A stretch of 64,000 bases of DNA, from NCBI GenBank assembly GCA_026225215.1, contig JAMFSI010000100.1, positions 1 through 64,000 of the forward strand, read 5' to 3'. Source of the stretch: Sphingomonas palustris (lineage in GTDB: Bacteria > Pseudomonadota > Alphaproteobacteria > Sphingomonadales > Sphingomonadaceae). This document shows positions 33,664 to 43,349 of the stretch, piece by piece (within the stretch, counting starts at the first letter, position 1; each line of letters begins with the position of its first letter). A model generated the notes under the pieces. It had not been told where the DNA came from, searched no databases, and saw only the letters and a list, made by a program, of their open reading frames with translations. The translations under genes and the position numbers were made by a program.

Positions 33664-34440
33664 CTATACCGCCGTGTACCCGCCATCGATCGCTATACTC
33701 GCGCCCGTGACATAGGACGCCGCATCGGACAGCAGCCAGGCGACAACTTCGGCGACTTCCCCCGCCTGGCCGATACGCCCGGCCGGGTGCCCGGCTTCGA
33801 CGATCTGGCGCAAACTCGGATGATCCTTGAGTGCCCCCATCAGCATCGACGTTTCGATCGCACCGGGCAAAATGGCGTTTATGCGCAGTCCCTTGCCGCT
33901 GTAATCGGCGGCGGCGGATCGCGTGACGCCGATAACGCCGTGTTTCGAGGAGGTGTAATCGGCCGAAGCGGCAATGCCGACCGCCCCCGCCGCCGATGAC
34001 GAATTGACGATAGCTCCCCCGCCATGACGCAGCATCGCGGCTATTTCATGCTTGAGGCACAGAAATACGCCGGTCAGATTGACCGCGAGATTGCGTTGCC
34101 ACTGCGCGAGCGGCGTATCGACGACACCGCTATGGCCGGTATCGATGCCCGCGTTGTTGAAGGCGCAATGCAGGCCGCCGAAATGCGCGATGGCAAAGTC
34201 GACCATCGCCACGACATCGTCTTCCTGGCTGACATCGGCGCGTAGGAAGGCGGCCGCGCCACCCTGGCGGCGAATATCGGTCTCCAGCGCCTTGCCGCGC
34301 TCCGCATCGAGATCGGTGATAATGATCTGTCCGCCCCGCGCCGCGCATAATCTGGCGGTCGCGCTGCCGATCCCTCCGGTGGCCCCGGTAATCAGCACCA
34401 CGCGGCCGGTCAGGTCCAGGCGTTCATAGGCTCCAGTCAT
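33664..34440 (-). CDS. SDR family oxidoreductase
   Basis: A classical SDR of 258 residues: VVLITGATGGIGSATA, FNNAGIDTGHSGV, Ser of NSSSAAGAVG, YTSSK, then KGLRINAILPGAIETSMLMG and a C-terminal VTGASIAIDGGYTAV. It resembles cyclopentanol/linalool-type dehydrogenases of catabolic clusters. It is divergent from the TetR at 34569. The 128-bp spacer includes an inverted repeat GACGC-TGTG-GCGTC (34474-34487) that may be the operator. The substrate is unknown. Confidence 0.86.
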   Translation of the reverse strand: MTGAYERLDLTGRVVLITGATGGIGSATARLCAARGGQIIITDLDAERGKALETDIRRQGGAAAFLRADVSQEDDVVAMVDFAIAHFGGLHCAFNNAGIDTGHSGVVDTPLAQWQRNLAVNLTGVFLCLKHEIAAMLRHGGGAIVNSSSAAGAVGIAASADYTSSKHGVIGVTRSAAADYSGKGLRINAILPGAIETSMLMGALKDHPSLRQIVEAGHPAGRIGQAGEVAEVVAWLLSDAASYVTGASIAIDGGYTAV

Positions 34441-34568
34441 CGCTCGCTCTCCATTATCGGGTACCGTTACCGCGACGCTGTGGCGTCATTGCGTCCATGG
34501 GACAGGCGCGACCCGCTCGGCCATAAGATTGCGATTGCGTTCGCGGCCGGGCCGGGTGATTTGACGGC

Positions 34569-35141
34569 ATGACTATCGATCATGCGCAAAGACGGCAATT
34601 CATAGCCAAAGTCGCTGTCGATCTGATCGCGACAGAGGGACTGGGTGCCGCGACCATCCGGCGCATTGCCACCGAGGCGCGGTTCAGTACTGCGGCCATC
34701 ACCCACTATTTCGCCGACAAGCAGGAGCTGATCGTCTGGGCCTTTTCCCAGCTCTCCGCTTACGGCATCGAGCGGTTCGAAGAAGCGGCGGCGAGCGCGC
34801 CGGATGACATCGTCGCACCGTTGCTGACCATGGTCGCCTGGTGCCCCGACAATGTTCGGCGGTGGAAGGCTTACCTCGCTTTCTGGGACTGCGGCGCGCG
34901 CAATCCCGAGGTGGCTGCGTTGATCCGCCAGGGCACCGCAACCGGGCTCGCGCAGATCGAGGAACTGATCGAGCGCCATGGGCCGCCTGATCTCGATATC
35001 GCCAAGGCCAGCCGAATGATCAGTTCCTTCATTCAGGGCATGTCTATGCAACTTATCGTCGCTCCGCACGAACGCACCGCCGATGCGATGCGGGGGGAAG
35101 TCGAGGACATTGTCCGAATGGTATTGGGCATGGCCGTTTGA
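34569..35141 (+). CDS. TetR family transcriptional regulator (BetI-like)
   Basis: A 190-residue regulator with an N-terminal HTH (AATIRRIATEARFSTAAITH, then YFADKQELIVWAF) and a C-terminal domain of the BetI type (RRWKAYLAFWDCGARNPEVA). It starts at ATG 34569 and is divergent from the SDR at 34440, its likely target. It is convergent with the NTF2-like gene. The ligand is unknown. Confidence 0.85.
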   Translation: MTIDHAQRRQFIAKVAVDLIATEGLGAATIRRIATEARFSTAAITHYFADKQELIVWAFSQLSAYGIERFEEAAASAPDDIVAPLLTMVAWCPDNVRRWKAYLAFWDCGARNPEVAALIRQGTATGLAQIEELIERHGPPDLDIAKASRMISSFIQGMSMQLIVAPHERTADAMRGEVEDIVRMVLGMAV

Positions 35142-35179
35142 CGCCTGACGGCAACGATAGCCGATATCATCGCCGTCCA

Positions 35180-36196
35180 TCATTTGCTCCCGGCGAATGC
35201 CTCGGGGTGAGCCATGATCGCCTTGCCGGTTACCGCGTCGATGGGGAATGAGCCCATCTCGAAGACCGGATACCAATGCCTCCCGATACGGCGCAGGCAA
35301 TCGCTCTGCCGAAACGACATGAATTGGTTGGTACCGTCATGGGCTGTGATCTTGAGATCGAGCCGCGAAATCTGCACGCCCATCCGGCCATCGCTATCGA
35401 TCCTCAAGGCGGGAAGCTTGTATTCGAGGCTGCTGGCGGCACCCAGCACCGCATTGAAATAAGACCGCAGATCGGCAAGGCCGCGATGTTCTTTCGGCGC
35501 GGAAACGTCGAACAGGATGATATCGTCGCTGGGGCCATAGGTATCCATCGCCTGCTGGACGGTCGGCGTGACCGCATTGACTTCCAGCCAGTGTCTGATC
35601 TCAGCCTTTGCCGCCGCCGGCGATTGCACGATCGCCGGTACCACGGGCGCCCAGGCGAGCGGCCCTGCTACGCCGAGCGGGCCGGCCAGCAGCGGCCGGC
35701 CGCTTGCCATATCGACGGGCACTGACAAATGTTGCTGAATTATCCGCCAGCGGCCACCCGACTTTCGCCAGGCGTCCAGCTCGCGGACGGCCAAAGCTTG
35801 ATGGCGACCATCCTGACGCTCGATGTCGAAGCGGACCACGCTGGCCGCGCAGGCCAGGGTTCCATCGGTGGCGACATTGATCTCGTCGATATGCGGTTCA
35901 ACGGTTTTGACGCCGCGAAAACGTGATGCCAGCGCTGGCCGAAGCTGATCGCTGCCGGCTTGCCAGCCCGGCGCCCAGATCGTCACGGCGACGGCATCGG
36001 GCGCGTAAAATTCAAGCGCCCGCGCCACATCCGCCGATTTGTCGAGTGCGGTCTCGCTCGCGGTGATCCGGGCCACATCCTCGGGCCGATTGAAGCTTGG
36101 ATCGATCGCAGGCGGCGCCGCACAAGCGCTTCCCATGATAGCCCCTACGACCAGGACGATCGCGCCGATTTCAAGAAGCTTGCGCTTGTGGTCCAT
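35180..36196 (-). CDS. Exported tandem NTF2/SnoaL-like protein
   Basis: A 338-residue protein. Residues 1-28 form a signal peptide (basic start, hydrophobic IGAIVLVVGAIM, then GSACAAP). Two SnoaL/NTF2-like cone-fold units follow. The first (about 40-165) has ALEFYAPDAVAVTIWAPGWQ and WRKSGGRWRIIQQHLSVPVD. The second (about 200-325) has VQQAMDTYGPSDDIILFDVS and RRIGRHWYPVFEMGSFPID. ATG 36196 has GAGGAGGTGAG in front; the longer ORF has no support. Such proteins include ketosteroid-isomerase-type enzymes, but no catalytic residues can be assigned. It is divergent from another NTF2-like gene at 36348. Confidence 0.75.
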   Translation of the reverse strand: MDHKRKLLEIGAIVLVVGAIMGSACAAPPAIDPSFNRPEDVARITASETALDKSADVARALEFYAPDAVAVTIWAPGWQAGSDQLRPALASRFRGVKTVEPHIDEINVATDGTLACAASVVRFDIERQDGRHQALAVRELDAWRKSGGRWRIIQQHLSVPVDMASGRPLLAGPLGVAGPLAWAPVVPAIVQSPAAAKAEIRHWLEVNAVTPTVQQAMDTYGPSDDIILFDVSAPKEHRGLADLRSYFNAVLGAASSLEYKLPALRIDSDGRMGVQISRLDLKITAHDGTNQFMSFRQSDCLRRIGRHWYPVFEMGSFPIDAVTGKAIMAHPEAFAGSK

Positions 36197-36347
36197 CCTC
36201 ACCTCCTCGATCGATATGGCCGCACCTGGGCGTGGCAGGTAACGCTGCAATATTCGCATAGGTGCTAGCGCTGGCACCGCTCGATCGCCCGGCGAACCAC
36301 CGGCCAGCGCAGCCAATTTCGCAATCAGACCTTGGGAGGATTGGGCC

Positions 36348-36869
36348 ATGAACGCAGATTTGCGAGAAATGCTGGATCATTTTCAGATCCGCAAAGTTCT
36401 CGCCACCTATTGCCGCGGCTCCGATCGTTGCGATGGCGCACTCGCCGCCAGCGTCTACGCCCAGGATAGCTGGGACGACCACGGCGTAATCCAGGCGCCC
36501 GGCCAGGAATTTGCGCAGCGGATGTGCCAGATGGTCATCGACACGACCGAAACGCTTTCGCACATGCTCGGCCAGTCGCTCATCACCATCACCGGGGATG
36601 AGGCCGGCGCCGAGACCTATTTCATGGCTACTTCCCATGATGCGGCGCCCGATGGCACGCCGATGTGCAATCACCTTGGCGGGCGCTTCGTCGACAGATT
36701 GGTGCGCGAGGAGGGGCAATGGAAAATCCGTCATCGCACGGTGCTGCGCGATTGGTCGGTGGCGCTGCCGGTCACGCATGACTGGGAATTGTCGCAAACC
36801 CTTCAGCACGGCGGGCGAACGCAGGCGGACTTGTCCTTTGCCGTGTTGGGCACGCTGGCTTCGGGATAA
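36348..36869 (+). CDS. SnoaL/NTF2-like protein
   Basis: A 173-residue cone-fold protein of the SnoaL_4 type (REMLDHFQIRKVLATYCRGS, RCDGALAASVYAQDSWDDHG, VDRLVREEGQWKIRHRTVL, RDWSV). This subgroup is common in gram-negative catabolic clusters beside SDRs and LLM or P450 oxygenases, and is related to dehydratases and to ring-hydroxylating beta subunits. The start is ATG 36348 behind GGGAGG. It is convergent with the PQQ dehydrogenase at 36881. A second family member is at 43350. Confidence 0.78.
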   Translation: MNADLREMLDHFQIRKVLATYCRGSDRCDGALAASVYAQDSWDDHGVIQAPGQEFAQRMCQMVIDTTETLSHMLGQSLITITGDEAGAETYFMATSHDAAPDGTPMCNHLGGRFVDRLVREEGQWKIRHRTVLRDWSVALPVTHDWELSQTLQHGGRTQADLSFAVLGTLASG

Positions 36870-36880
36870 GTCCAAAGCCA

Positions 36881-39226
36881 TTATCGGGCCGGTAGCGCAT
36901 AAGCCATCACCGCTGACCCGGCGACGCCGCCGAGACCAGGATGGGCGCTCGACGCGATCACCACATATTGCCGCCCGGTCGCCTTCGACACATAGGTCAT
37001 GGGATTGGCCGCGCCGATATTGGGCAAATCGGCGCTCCACAATTCGCGCCCATTGCCGATATCGATGCCGCGCAGCTTGCGATCCTGCGCAGCGCCGATG
37101 AATATGACGCCACCCGCTGTGACCAGCGAACCACCCAGATTGGGCGCGCCCATGGTGAACGGCAGATGCGACGCCATCCCGAACGGACCGGCCCAGGCGG
37201 CAGTGCCCAGCGGCTTGCTCCACCGTATTTTGCCGGTCTTGAGATCGATGGCAGTGATCTTGCCATAAGGCGGTTGCAGACAGGGCACGCCGATCGGGTT
37301 CTGGAAGATCGTGCGTTGCATCGCATAGGGCGTGCCGAGCTGTTCGAAGGCGAAGGCATCGGCATGTCCGCCGGATTTCTCCAGGCCTTTGATCCGGTCG
37401 GCTTCGGCGCGGGGGATCAGCCGGCCGATGTCGGGCATGTAGAGGCTGTTGGTAATCAGGATGCCGCGCGCGGTATCCACCGTGACGCTGCCCCAATTGA
37501 CCCCGCCTGCCGAGCCCGGATAGAATATCGCCGGCTTGACGCCGGGCGGGGTAAAGTCGCCAGCATAACGCGCGCGCCGGAAAGCGATCCGGCACCACAG
37601 TTGATCGAACGGCGTCGCGCCCCACATCTGCGTTTCGCTCAAGCGGCCCCCGGCAATGTTGGGAAACGCGCTGTAAGGTTGAGTTTTGGCGGCCCAATCA
37701 CCGGGTGCGGCACCTTGCGGGACCACTCGCTCAGTGACCGGATACAACGCATGACCGTCGCGCCGATCGAGCACGAAGAACTGGCCCCGCTTGTTGGCCA
37801 CGATCATCGCCGGTACGCGGACACCACCCATAGGCAGGTCGAACAGCACCGGCTGCGAAGCCGCGTCATAATCCCACAGGTCGTGATGAACGATCTGGAA
37901 GGACCAGCGGACCTTGCCCGTACCCGTATCCAGGGCAATCACCGAGGTGGAATATTTTTCCGAGGCGGCGTTGCGGTGTGCTGCGAAATAGTCGGGTGTG
38001 CTGGTCCCCGTGGTAATATAGGCGAGTTTCAGCGCTTCATCGCCGCTGAACACGCCCCAGGCGTTGGGCGCGCCCTTGGTGTAGGTTTCACCCGGTGCCA
38101 ATGGCTGCTGCGGATTCTGGCGGCCCGAATCCCAAGCCCAGCGCAACTTGCCGGTGGTAGCGTCGATACCGCGCACAACTCCGGATGGTTCCCCGACATA
38201 GAGACCATCGGTAACCCAGCCGCTGATCAGCGCTACGCCGTTGACGATGGTCGGCGGCGAGGTCGGATAGAAAATGCCGGCGGGGGCATCGCCCAGGCCC
38301 GCTTTAAGATCGACCGAGCCATTGTTGCCGAAGGACCGGCACAAGGCGCCGGTCTCGGCATCGACCGCCATCATGCGGGCATCCTGAACCCCGAATACTA
38401 TCCGCTTCGGACAGTCGCGAGTGCCGGGCGGTGCTTCGAAATAGGCGACGCCCCGGCAAGTCGCGGCAAATCCCGCGAGCTGCGCGTGCGGATCAAAGCG
38501 CCACAACTGCTTGCCGCTGTCCTGATCGAGCGCGACAATGGTACTGCGATCCAGGCAGAGATAGAGCTTGCCATTGACGGCCAACGGCGTCGCCTCAAAG
38601 CTGTGATAGCCATAGGGAGCAACGTCGGAATCGAAGCGCCAGGCCGGTTTAAGCGTGTTGATATTGCCGGCGTTGATCTGCGAGAGCGCCGAGAAGCGGG
38701 TTCCGGCTAAGCTATGCCCCCAATCCCGCCATTCGCCGTGGGCATCGTCCGCCATCGCGATGGTCGTGGCTGATCGCAGCCCTGCGGACGGATCGGGGGC
38801 GAGCAGCCCGGCGCCTGCCAACGTCAGGGCGATGGCCAGCACGGGCACGCCGATCCACCATGCGCTCGCTGGCGCCGATGAGGACCGCACCGCCGGGATG
38901 AGCAATATCGCGCCAAGGACAGCGGGCGCCACTAACCGGGGAACCAGCGCCCAGCCGTTGAAGCCGGACTCCCCGAGCGCCCAGATCAGCGTCGCCACCA
39001 GCAGCAGGCCGAACAGGGGGAAAGCCCAGGACCGGTGCCACCCGATCCCGATCGCCGTGGCGACAAGCGCGATACCGGCAAGCGCATAATAGAGGCTACC
39101 ACCCAGCAGCGCGAGTTCGATCCCACCTGCTGCCAAGCCAAGCCCGGCGATTGCTACCAATAATGCGAGCAAGCTGTTGAGCACCCGTTGAATTATCGAA
39201 GCCTTTGTGAGCGTTGGGCCCGTCAT
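36881..39226 (-). CDS. Membrane-bound PQQ-dependent dehydrogenase (glucose/quinate dehydrogenase family)
   Basis: A 781-residue quinoprotein and paralogue of the protein at 30986-33274. Four to five N-terminal helices occupy about residues 10-145. The propeller begins at EWRDWGHSLAGTRFSALSQI. VHHDLWDYDAASQP and IVANKRGQFFVLDRRDG carry the conserved Asp and Lys positions of the mGDH family. Electrons should go to ubiquinone. Its start overlaps the stop of the upstream D-aminoacylase-like gene (ATGA), so the two are translationally coupled. That suggests oxidation of a product or relative of the amidohydrolase substrate. No pqq biosynthesis genes are in the window. Confidence 0.88.
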   Translation of the reverse strand: MTGPTLTKASIIQRVLNSLLALLVAIAGLGLAAGGIELALLGGSLYYALAGIALVATAIGIGWHRSWAFPLFGLLLVATLIWALGESGFNGWALVPRLVAPAVLGAILLIPAVRSSSAPASAWWIGVPVLAIALTLAGAGLLAPDPSAGLRSATTIAMADDAHGEWRDWGHSLAGTRFSALSQINAGNINTLKPAWRFDSDVAPYGYHSFEATPLAVNGKLYLCLDRSTIVALDQDSGKQLWRFDPHAQLAGFAATCRGVAYFEAPPGTRDCPKRIVFGVQDARMMAVDAETGALCRSFGNNGSVDLKAGLGDAPAGIFYPTSPPTIVNGVALISGWVTDGLYVGEPSGVVRGIDATTGKLRWAWDSGRQNPQQPLAPGETYTKGAPNAWGVFSGDEALKLAYITTGTSTPDYFAAHRNAASEKYSTSVIALDTGTGKVRWSFQIVHHDLWDYDAASQPVLFDLPMGGVRVPAMIVANKRGQFFVLDRRDGHALYPVTERVVPQGAAPGDWAAKTQPYSAFPNIAGGRLSETQMWGATPFDQLWCRIAFRRARYAGDFTPPGVKPAIFYPGSAGGVNWGSVTVDTARGILITNSLYMPDIGRLIPRAEADRIKGLEKSGGHADAFAFEQLGTPYAMQRTIFQNPIGVPCLQPPYGKITAIDLKTGKIRWSKPLGTAAWAGPFGMASHLPFTMGAPNLGGSLVTAGGVIFIGAAQDRKLRGIDIGNGRELWSADLPNIGAANPMTYVSKATGRQYVVIASSAHPGLGGVAGSAVMAYALPAR

Positions 39227-40905
39227 GCCGTTTTCGCCAGCAGCCGCGCCGGCAAGGCTCCGGTCGTTTCGCCATTTTTCTGAACGATCACGCCGTTGGC
39301 GATGGTGTAACGAAAGCCACCGGGCGCGCGGGTCAGGCGCGCGCCATCGGTCGGCAGATCTTCGACAAGATATTCGGCACCATACTCGAGTTCGGCGAGA
39401 TCGAAGATGACGATGTCGGCGGCCTTACCCGGCGCCAAAATACCTCGATCGTGCAGGCCAAGCAGTTCGGCCTGGCGTCCGGACAAGGCATGAACGGCCT
39501 CTTCAACCGTCAGATCGCCGCGCTCGCGCACATAACGCGTCAGCAGCAACGTCGGGTCGCCAGCCGCGCAGAACATTTGCAGATGAGCGCCAGCGTCGCT
39601 GCCGCTCACGAATGTCAGCGGGCTTTTGAGCAGACGGGCGACGTCATCGGGCCTGGAATTGGCGATGGCGAAGATGAAGCTGGTGTCGAAGTCGTTCTCG
39701 ATCAGCCAATCCGCCAGCACATCCGAGGCATGGCCGCCGCGTGCGACGATCAAGTCACGCAAGCTGCGCCCGATCCACGGCTTCAGCGCGTCGCAACCGA
39801 CGGCGCCGATCCGAAGCTCCTCCGGCTTGGCAAAGGGGAACAGCACCGAGGCACACGTCTCGGCATCATGGCGGGCCCGCTCGCGCCATGCCGGGTCAGC
39901 AATGAGGTGGGCTTTCTCTCCACGTGAGGCTTGCACCAACTCATTCCAGGCGGGAACGCTCATCAGGCAGAGAGTGCTATCGAAACCGATCGCCATTTCG
40001 AACGGCCGTGGCGAGGCCATCCCGTAAAGCCGGCCTCCTTGCTCCTGCACCGATTGCAGGCAATCGAGGATGCGCGCCGACCGCTCCGGCTCGCTATCGA
40101 CATGCACCACGATGTTGTAAAATCCGACCACCTGATGCGGGGCCAGAAAGCCGCCCACCCAGCGGATATCGTCGAGAAGATTGTCCAGCACGTCACCGCG
40201 CGGCACGAACTGAAAGATCGCCTGGTGGCTGGCCAGCACCTCGCACATCGCCGCCATTTCGGCATCATTGGCGAGGCAGGATGGCACGGACCGCCCCTGC
40301 CGATCCTTGTCGAACAGCGAAAACGACAAGCCATAGGCGCCCGCGCTCAGCGCCCGATCCAGTTCTGCGGCCATCGCCGCAATTTCCTGCGGCGTCGCGC
40401 CCCGCTCCCAGGCGGCAGCGCCCATGACATAGAGGCGGATCTGCGAATAGCCGACCAGCGAGACGAGATGGACGCCCAGTTCCAGCTGGCTCAGGGCTTG
40501 CGCATAGTCGGGATAGCTCTCCCAACGCCACGGGATCGCCGCGTCGAGAAGGTTCTTCGGCACATCCTCGACATAGCTGAAGATATCGGTCTGGCTGTCG
40601 CGGTCGGCGCTGCGAATGGGCGCCAGGCACAGCGAGCAATTGCCGATCACCACCGTCGTCACGCCATGCTGGGGCATGGGATCGCACCAACGGTCCCAGA
40701 AAATCGCCGCGTCGTAATGGGTGTGTGAATCGATAAAGCCAGGCGCGACGAAAGCGCCGTTTACCGCGATCACCTCTTCGCCCTGCGGGGACAGGTTTGG
40801 CGCGATTTCGACGATATGACCATCGCGTACCCGAATATCGCTGACACAAGCCGAGGCTCCGGTGCCATCGACGACGATGCCGCCGCTGATCAGCAGACCA
40901 GCCAT
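39223..40905 (-). CDS. N-acyl-D-amino-acid deacylase-family amidohydrolase
   Basis: A 560-residue metal-dependent amidohydrolase of the D-aminoacylase family. The first strand motif APGFIDSHTHYDA provides metal-binding His residues. TTVVIGNCSLCLAPIR carries the family Cys ligand region. SGSDAGAHLQMFC is the typical metal Asp motif near the C-terminus, followed by LLGLHDRGILAPGKAADIVI. Members hydrolyse N-acyl amino acids or related amides and lactams; several act on xenobiotics. ATG 40905 with GGGAGACAGG is the start; the upstream GTG is rejected. It overlaps the PQQ dehydrogenase gene by 4 bp. The true substrate is unknown. Confidence 0.84.
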   Translation of the reverse strand: MAGLLISGGIVVDGTGASACVSDIRVRDGHIVEIAPNLSPQGEEVIAVNGAFVAPGFIDSHTHYDAAIFWDRWCDPMPQHGVTTVVIGNCSLCLAPIRSADRDSQTDIFSYVEDVPKNLLDAAIPWRWESYPDYAQALSQLELGVHLVSLVGYSQIRLYVMGAAAWERGATPQEIAAMAAELDRALSAGAYGLSFSLFDKDRQGRSVPSCLANDAEMAAMCEVLASHQAIFQFVPRGDVLDNLLDDIRWVGGFLAPHQVVGFYNIVVHVDSEPERSARILDCLQSVQEQGGRLYGMASPRPFEMAIGFDSTLCLMSVPAWNELVQASRGEKAHLIADPAWRERARHDAETCASVLFPFAKPEELRIGAVGCDALKPWIGRSLRDLIVARGGHASDVLADWLIENDFDTSFIFAIANSRPDDVARLLKSPLTFVSGSDAGAHLQMFCAAGDPTLLLTRYVRERGDLTVEEAVHALSGRQAELLGLHDRGILAPGKAADIVIFDLAELEYGAEYLVEDLPTDGARLTRAPGGFRYTIANGVIVQKNGETTGALPARLLAKTA

Positions 40906-41248
40906 GTACCTGTCTCCCACATTATCCGCGTCTCGTAACCAATCCGCGAATTGCTTTCCGGCTCAGGTGCGATTTTTTTGTGAGGCGCGATAGTGGGTTC
41001 GCCAATCAGGCAAGTCAATGTTCACCAAAGGACAAAGAAAAATTGAAACAAGTGTTTTGTTTTGAGTATTTTATAACAGTTGTTGTGCTTATTTATGTTG
41101 ACGAGTCGGCGATCGCCACTAATGCCGTTGGCATCTTGGCTTTCGCGTGAGCACCTGAAGACCGCAGTCCGGTCGCGCGCCGATCAGGTATCGCGCAAAC
41201 CACAAATTACCGTTGATTTATAAAGATAAAATATCGCGGAGAATTGCA
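40906..41248. other. AT-rich divergent promoter region
   Basis: This 343-bp gap lies between the amidohydrolase (minus) and the P450 module (plus). It is markedly AT-rich at 41030-41110 and again just before the P450 gene (GATTTATAAAGATAAAATA), and it most likely holds both promoters. No gene, palindromic operator or repeat copy was recognised. Confidence 0.5.
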
Positions 41249-42493
41249 ATGCTAGCGGAAGTGGCGGATGATGCGATTGGTTATGACCCCTTCGATGTGA
41301 CCGTCATGTCAAATCCATTGCCGTATTATGCGTAACTTCGAGAATTGGGCGTTCCCTATTTTACAAAGAAATACGATACTTATTGGTTATCTAAATTCGA
41401 TGATATTATAGAGATGTTGAATGTCAGCCCAGATATACTGATATCGTCGGAATCTTCCATCCCCATGCCTGAGGTGCTTTTGCAGCATCACGCCGGGGAG
41501 CCGCCCAAGGCGTCGCTGAACCCGATGGCGCCGATGACATTGCTGCACAATCCGCATTATCGCGACATCCGCTTTGCCCACGCTCGCCCGTTCAGCGCCG
41601 GCGTCGTGAAAGCGATGGAGGACGGCGTGCGGCAGCGCTGCGCCCGCCTGCTCGACGATCTGCTGCCGCGCGGCAAGTTCGATCTGTTCCTCGATTACGG
41701 CGGCATGGTCAGCGCTTTGCTGACCTGCGAATTGTTCGATATCGATGAAAGCCATGCCGAGGATATCCTGACCTCGGTCAATGCGATCACCATGTATGAC
41801 CCCGACAAAGGGGGTGTCGATAACAGCCTGTTCTTCTCCAAGCTCAAGCGCTTCATGGTGCCGGCCATTGCGCGGCGGCGCGCGGCGGGCCCCGATGGCA
41901 GCATGGCGATTTTCGACGGGCTGCTATTGTATCGAACCAAGCCCGATGGGCGCCTGCTGACCGACGATGAGATTGCCGACGAGCTGACTTGCGCCTTTAT
42001 CGCCAACACCGAAACGCCAGGAAAAGTGGCGGCGCAAGGGCTGCTCGAACTGGTGAAGCGGCCGGAACAACTCGCCGAAGTCCGCGCCGACCTGGCGACG
42101 AATGCGCGCATCGCCACGGAGGAGATGCTGCGCTACAGCGCGCCCGCGCAATGGTTTTTGCGCACCGCGCATGCGGATGTCGAAGTCGCCGGGATCCAGC
42201 TTCGCGCCGGACAGCGCATCGCCGGGCTGGTCGCCTGCGCCAACCGCGACGAGCGGGAGTTTGCCAACGCCCAGGAATTCATCTGGAACCGCCCGATCAA
42301 GCGGCAGCTCGCCTTTGGCCTGGGGCTGCATCACTGCATGGGGCTGCATATCGCCCGGCTGCAGATCCGCGTGGCGGTCGAGGAATTTCTGAAGCGCGTC
42401 ACCGCCTATCGCTTCCCGCTGGAAGAGGCGGTGCTGCGACCGAGCTACTTCCACTGGGCCTACAGCAGCTTACCGGTAGAAATCCTGAGCTGA
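41249..42493 (+). pseudogene. Cytochrome P450 with in-frame stop codon near the N-terminus
   Basis: ATG 41249 (GGAG 8 bp upstream) opens a P450 reading MLAEVADDAIGYDPFDVTVM, then SNPLPYYA, then a TAA at 41333-41335 (codon 29). The same frame resumes with LRELGVPYFTKKYDTYWLS and runs intact to residue about 414. The phrase PLPYYA-x-LRELGVPYF is a normal P450 N-terminus with one sense codon replaced. The haem loop FGLGLHHCMG (about 355-364) and ExxR in EEMLRYS are intact. The I-helix is ANTETP in place of the common AGxDT. A TTG at 41345 could restart translation and lose only 32 residues. So this is either a pseudogene, a readthrough case or a sequencing error. It heads the operon of SDR, SnoaL-like, LLM and VOC genes. 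Confidence 0.75.
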
Positions 42494-42545
42494 ACAAAAA
42501 TCACAATGGTGCAGCAGCGCAAGCCTGGACAATGGGGAGAATGAA

Positions 42546-43289
42546 TTGACTCAGCATAAGGTGGCGTTCGTTACGGGCGCGAGTTCGGGCATTGGTCGGG
42601 CGACTGCGGAAGCCTTCCTCAAGGCGGGCTACGCCACCGTGCTGGCCGATCGTGACGCGGCAAACGGGGAACGAGCAGCCGAGGAGCTTGGCCCGCTTGG
42701 CGAATGTCTGTTCGTCCCCTGCGATGTTGTCGAGGAAGCATCCGTGCAGCAGGCGGTCGATCGCGCCGTGGCGAAGTTCGGCCGGATCGACGCGGCATTC
42801 AATGGCGCGGGCATCGATGGCGATCGGGCGATCCTGACCGAATGCACCCCGGAAAACTGGCAGCGGATCATGGCGGTCAATCTGACCGGGGTGTGGCACA
42901 GCATGCGCTGCGAGGTGCGCCAGATGCTGAAGCAGGGCGGCGGTGCAATCGTCAATTGCGCGTCGAGCGCGGGGCTGGTGGGAACAGTGATGCTGCCCGC
43001 TTACGTCGCCTCGAAACATGGCGTGGTCGGCCTGACCAAGAACGCCGCGCTCGATTATGCGCGGGAGAATATCCGGGTGAATGCGGTCTGCCCCGGCATG
43101 ATCGATACGCCGATGTGGCAGCGGTCGATCTCGCCCGAGCTGACCGCGCAGCTGATGGAAACCGACGTGTTCGGGCGGCTTGGCAAGCCTTCCGAGATTG
43201 CCGCAGCGGTGGTGTGGCTGTGCAGCGAGAGCGCCAGCTTCGTGAACGGCCACGCGATGGCGGTGGATGGTGGGCTGACGACCCAGTGA
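42546..43289 (+). CDS. SDR family oxidoreductase
   Basis: A classical SDR of 247 residues (VAFVTGASSGIGRATA, FNGAGIDGDRA in place of NNAG, the Ser of NCASSAGLVG, YVASK, RVNAVCPGMIDTPMW). It starts with TTG at 42546, 6 bp after GGGGAG; the ATG at 42541 leads to an immediate stop and is out of use. It sits 52 bp after the P450 and should be co-transcribed. A plausible role is oxidation of the alcohol made by the P450. The substrate is unknown. Confidence 0.86.
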   Translation: MTQHKVAFVTGASSGIGRATAEAFLKAGYATVLADRDAANGERAAEELGPLGECLFVPCDVVEEASVQQAVDRAVAKFGRIDAAFNGAGIDGDRAILTECTPENWQRIMAVNLTGVWHSMRCEVRQMLKQGGGAIVNCASSAGLVGTVMLPAYVASKHGVVGLTKNAALDYARENIRVNAVCPGMIDTPMWQRSISPELTAQLMETDVFGRLGKPSEIAAAVVWLCSESASFVNGHAMAVDGGLTTQ

Positions 43290-43349
43290 TCCCGCTTGGT
43301 CTGGTTCGGAAGCGGCTCTCGGCCGGCTACAATTCACGGAGTATCGAGC

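Noticed and set aside
36941..38710. 589-codon plus-strand open frame opposite the PQQ dehydrogenase
   Set aside because: It is antisense to a full-length quinoprotein with intact motifs; there is no recognisable domain and the composition is shadow-like.
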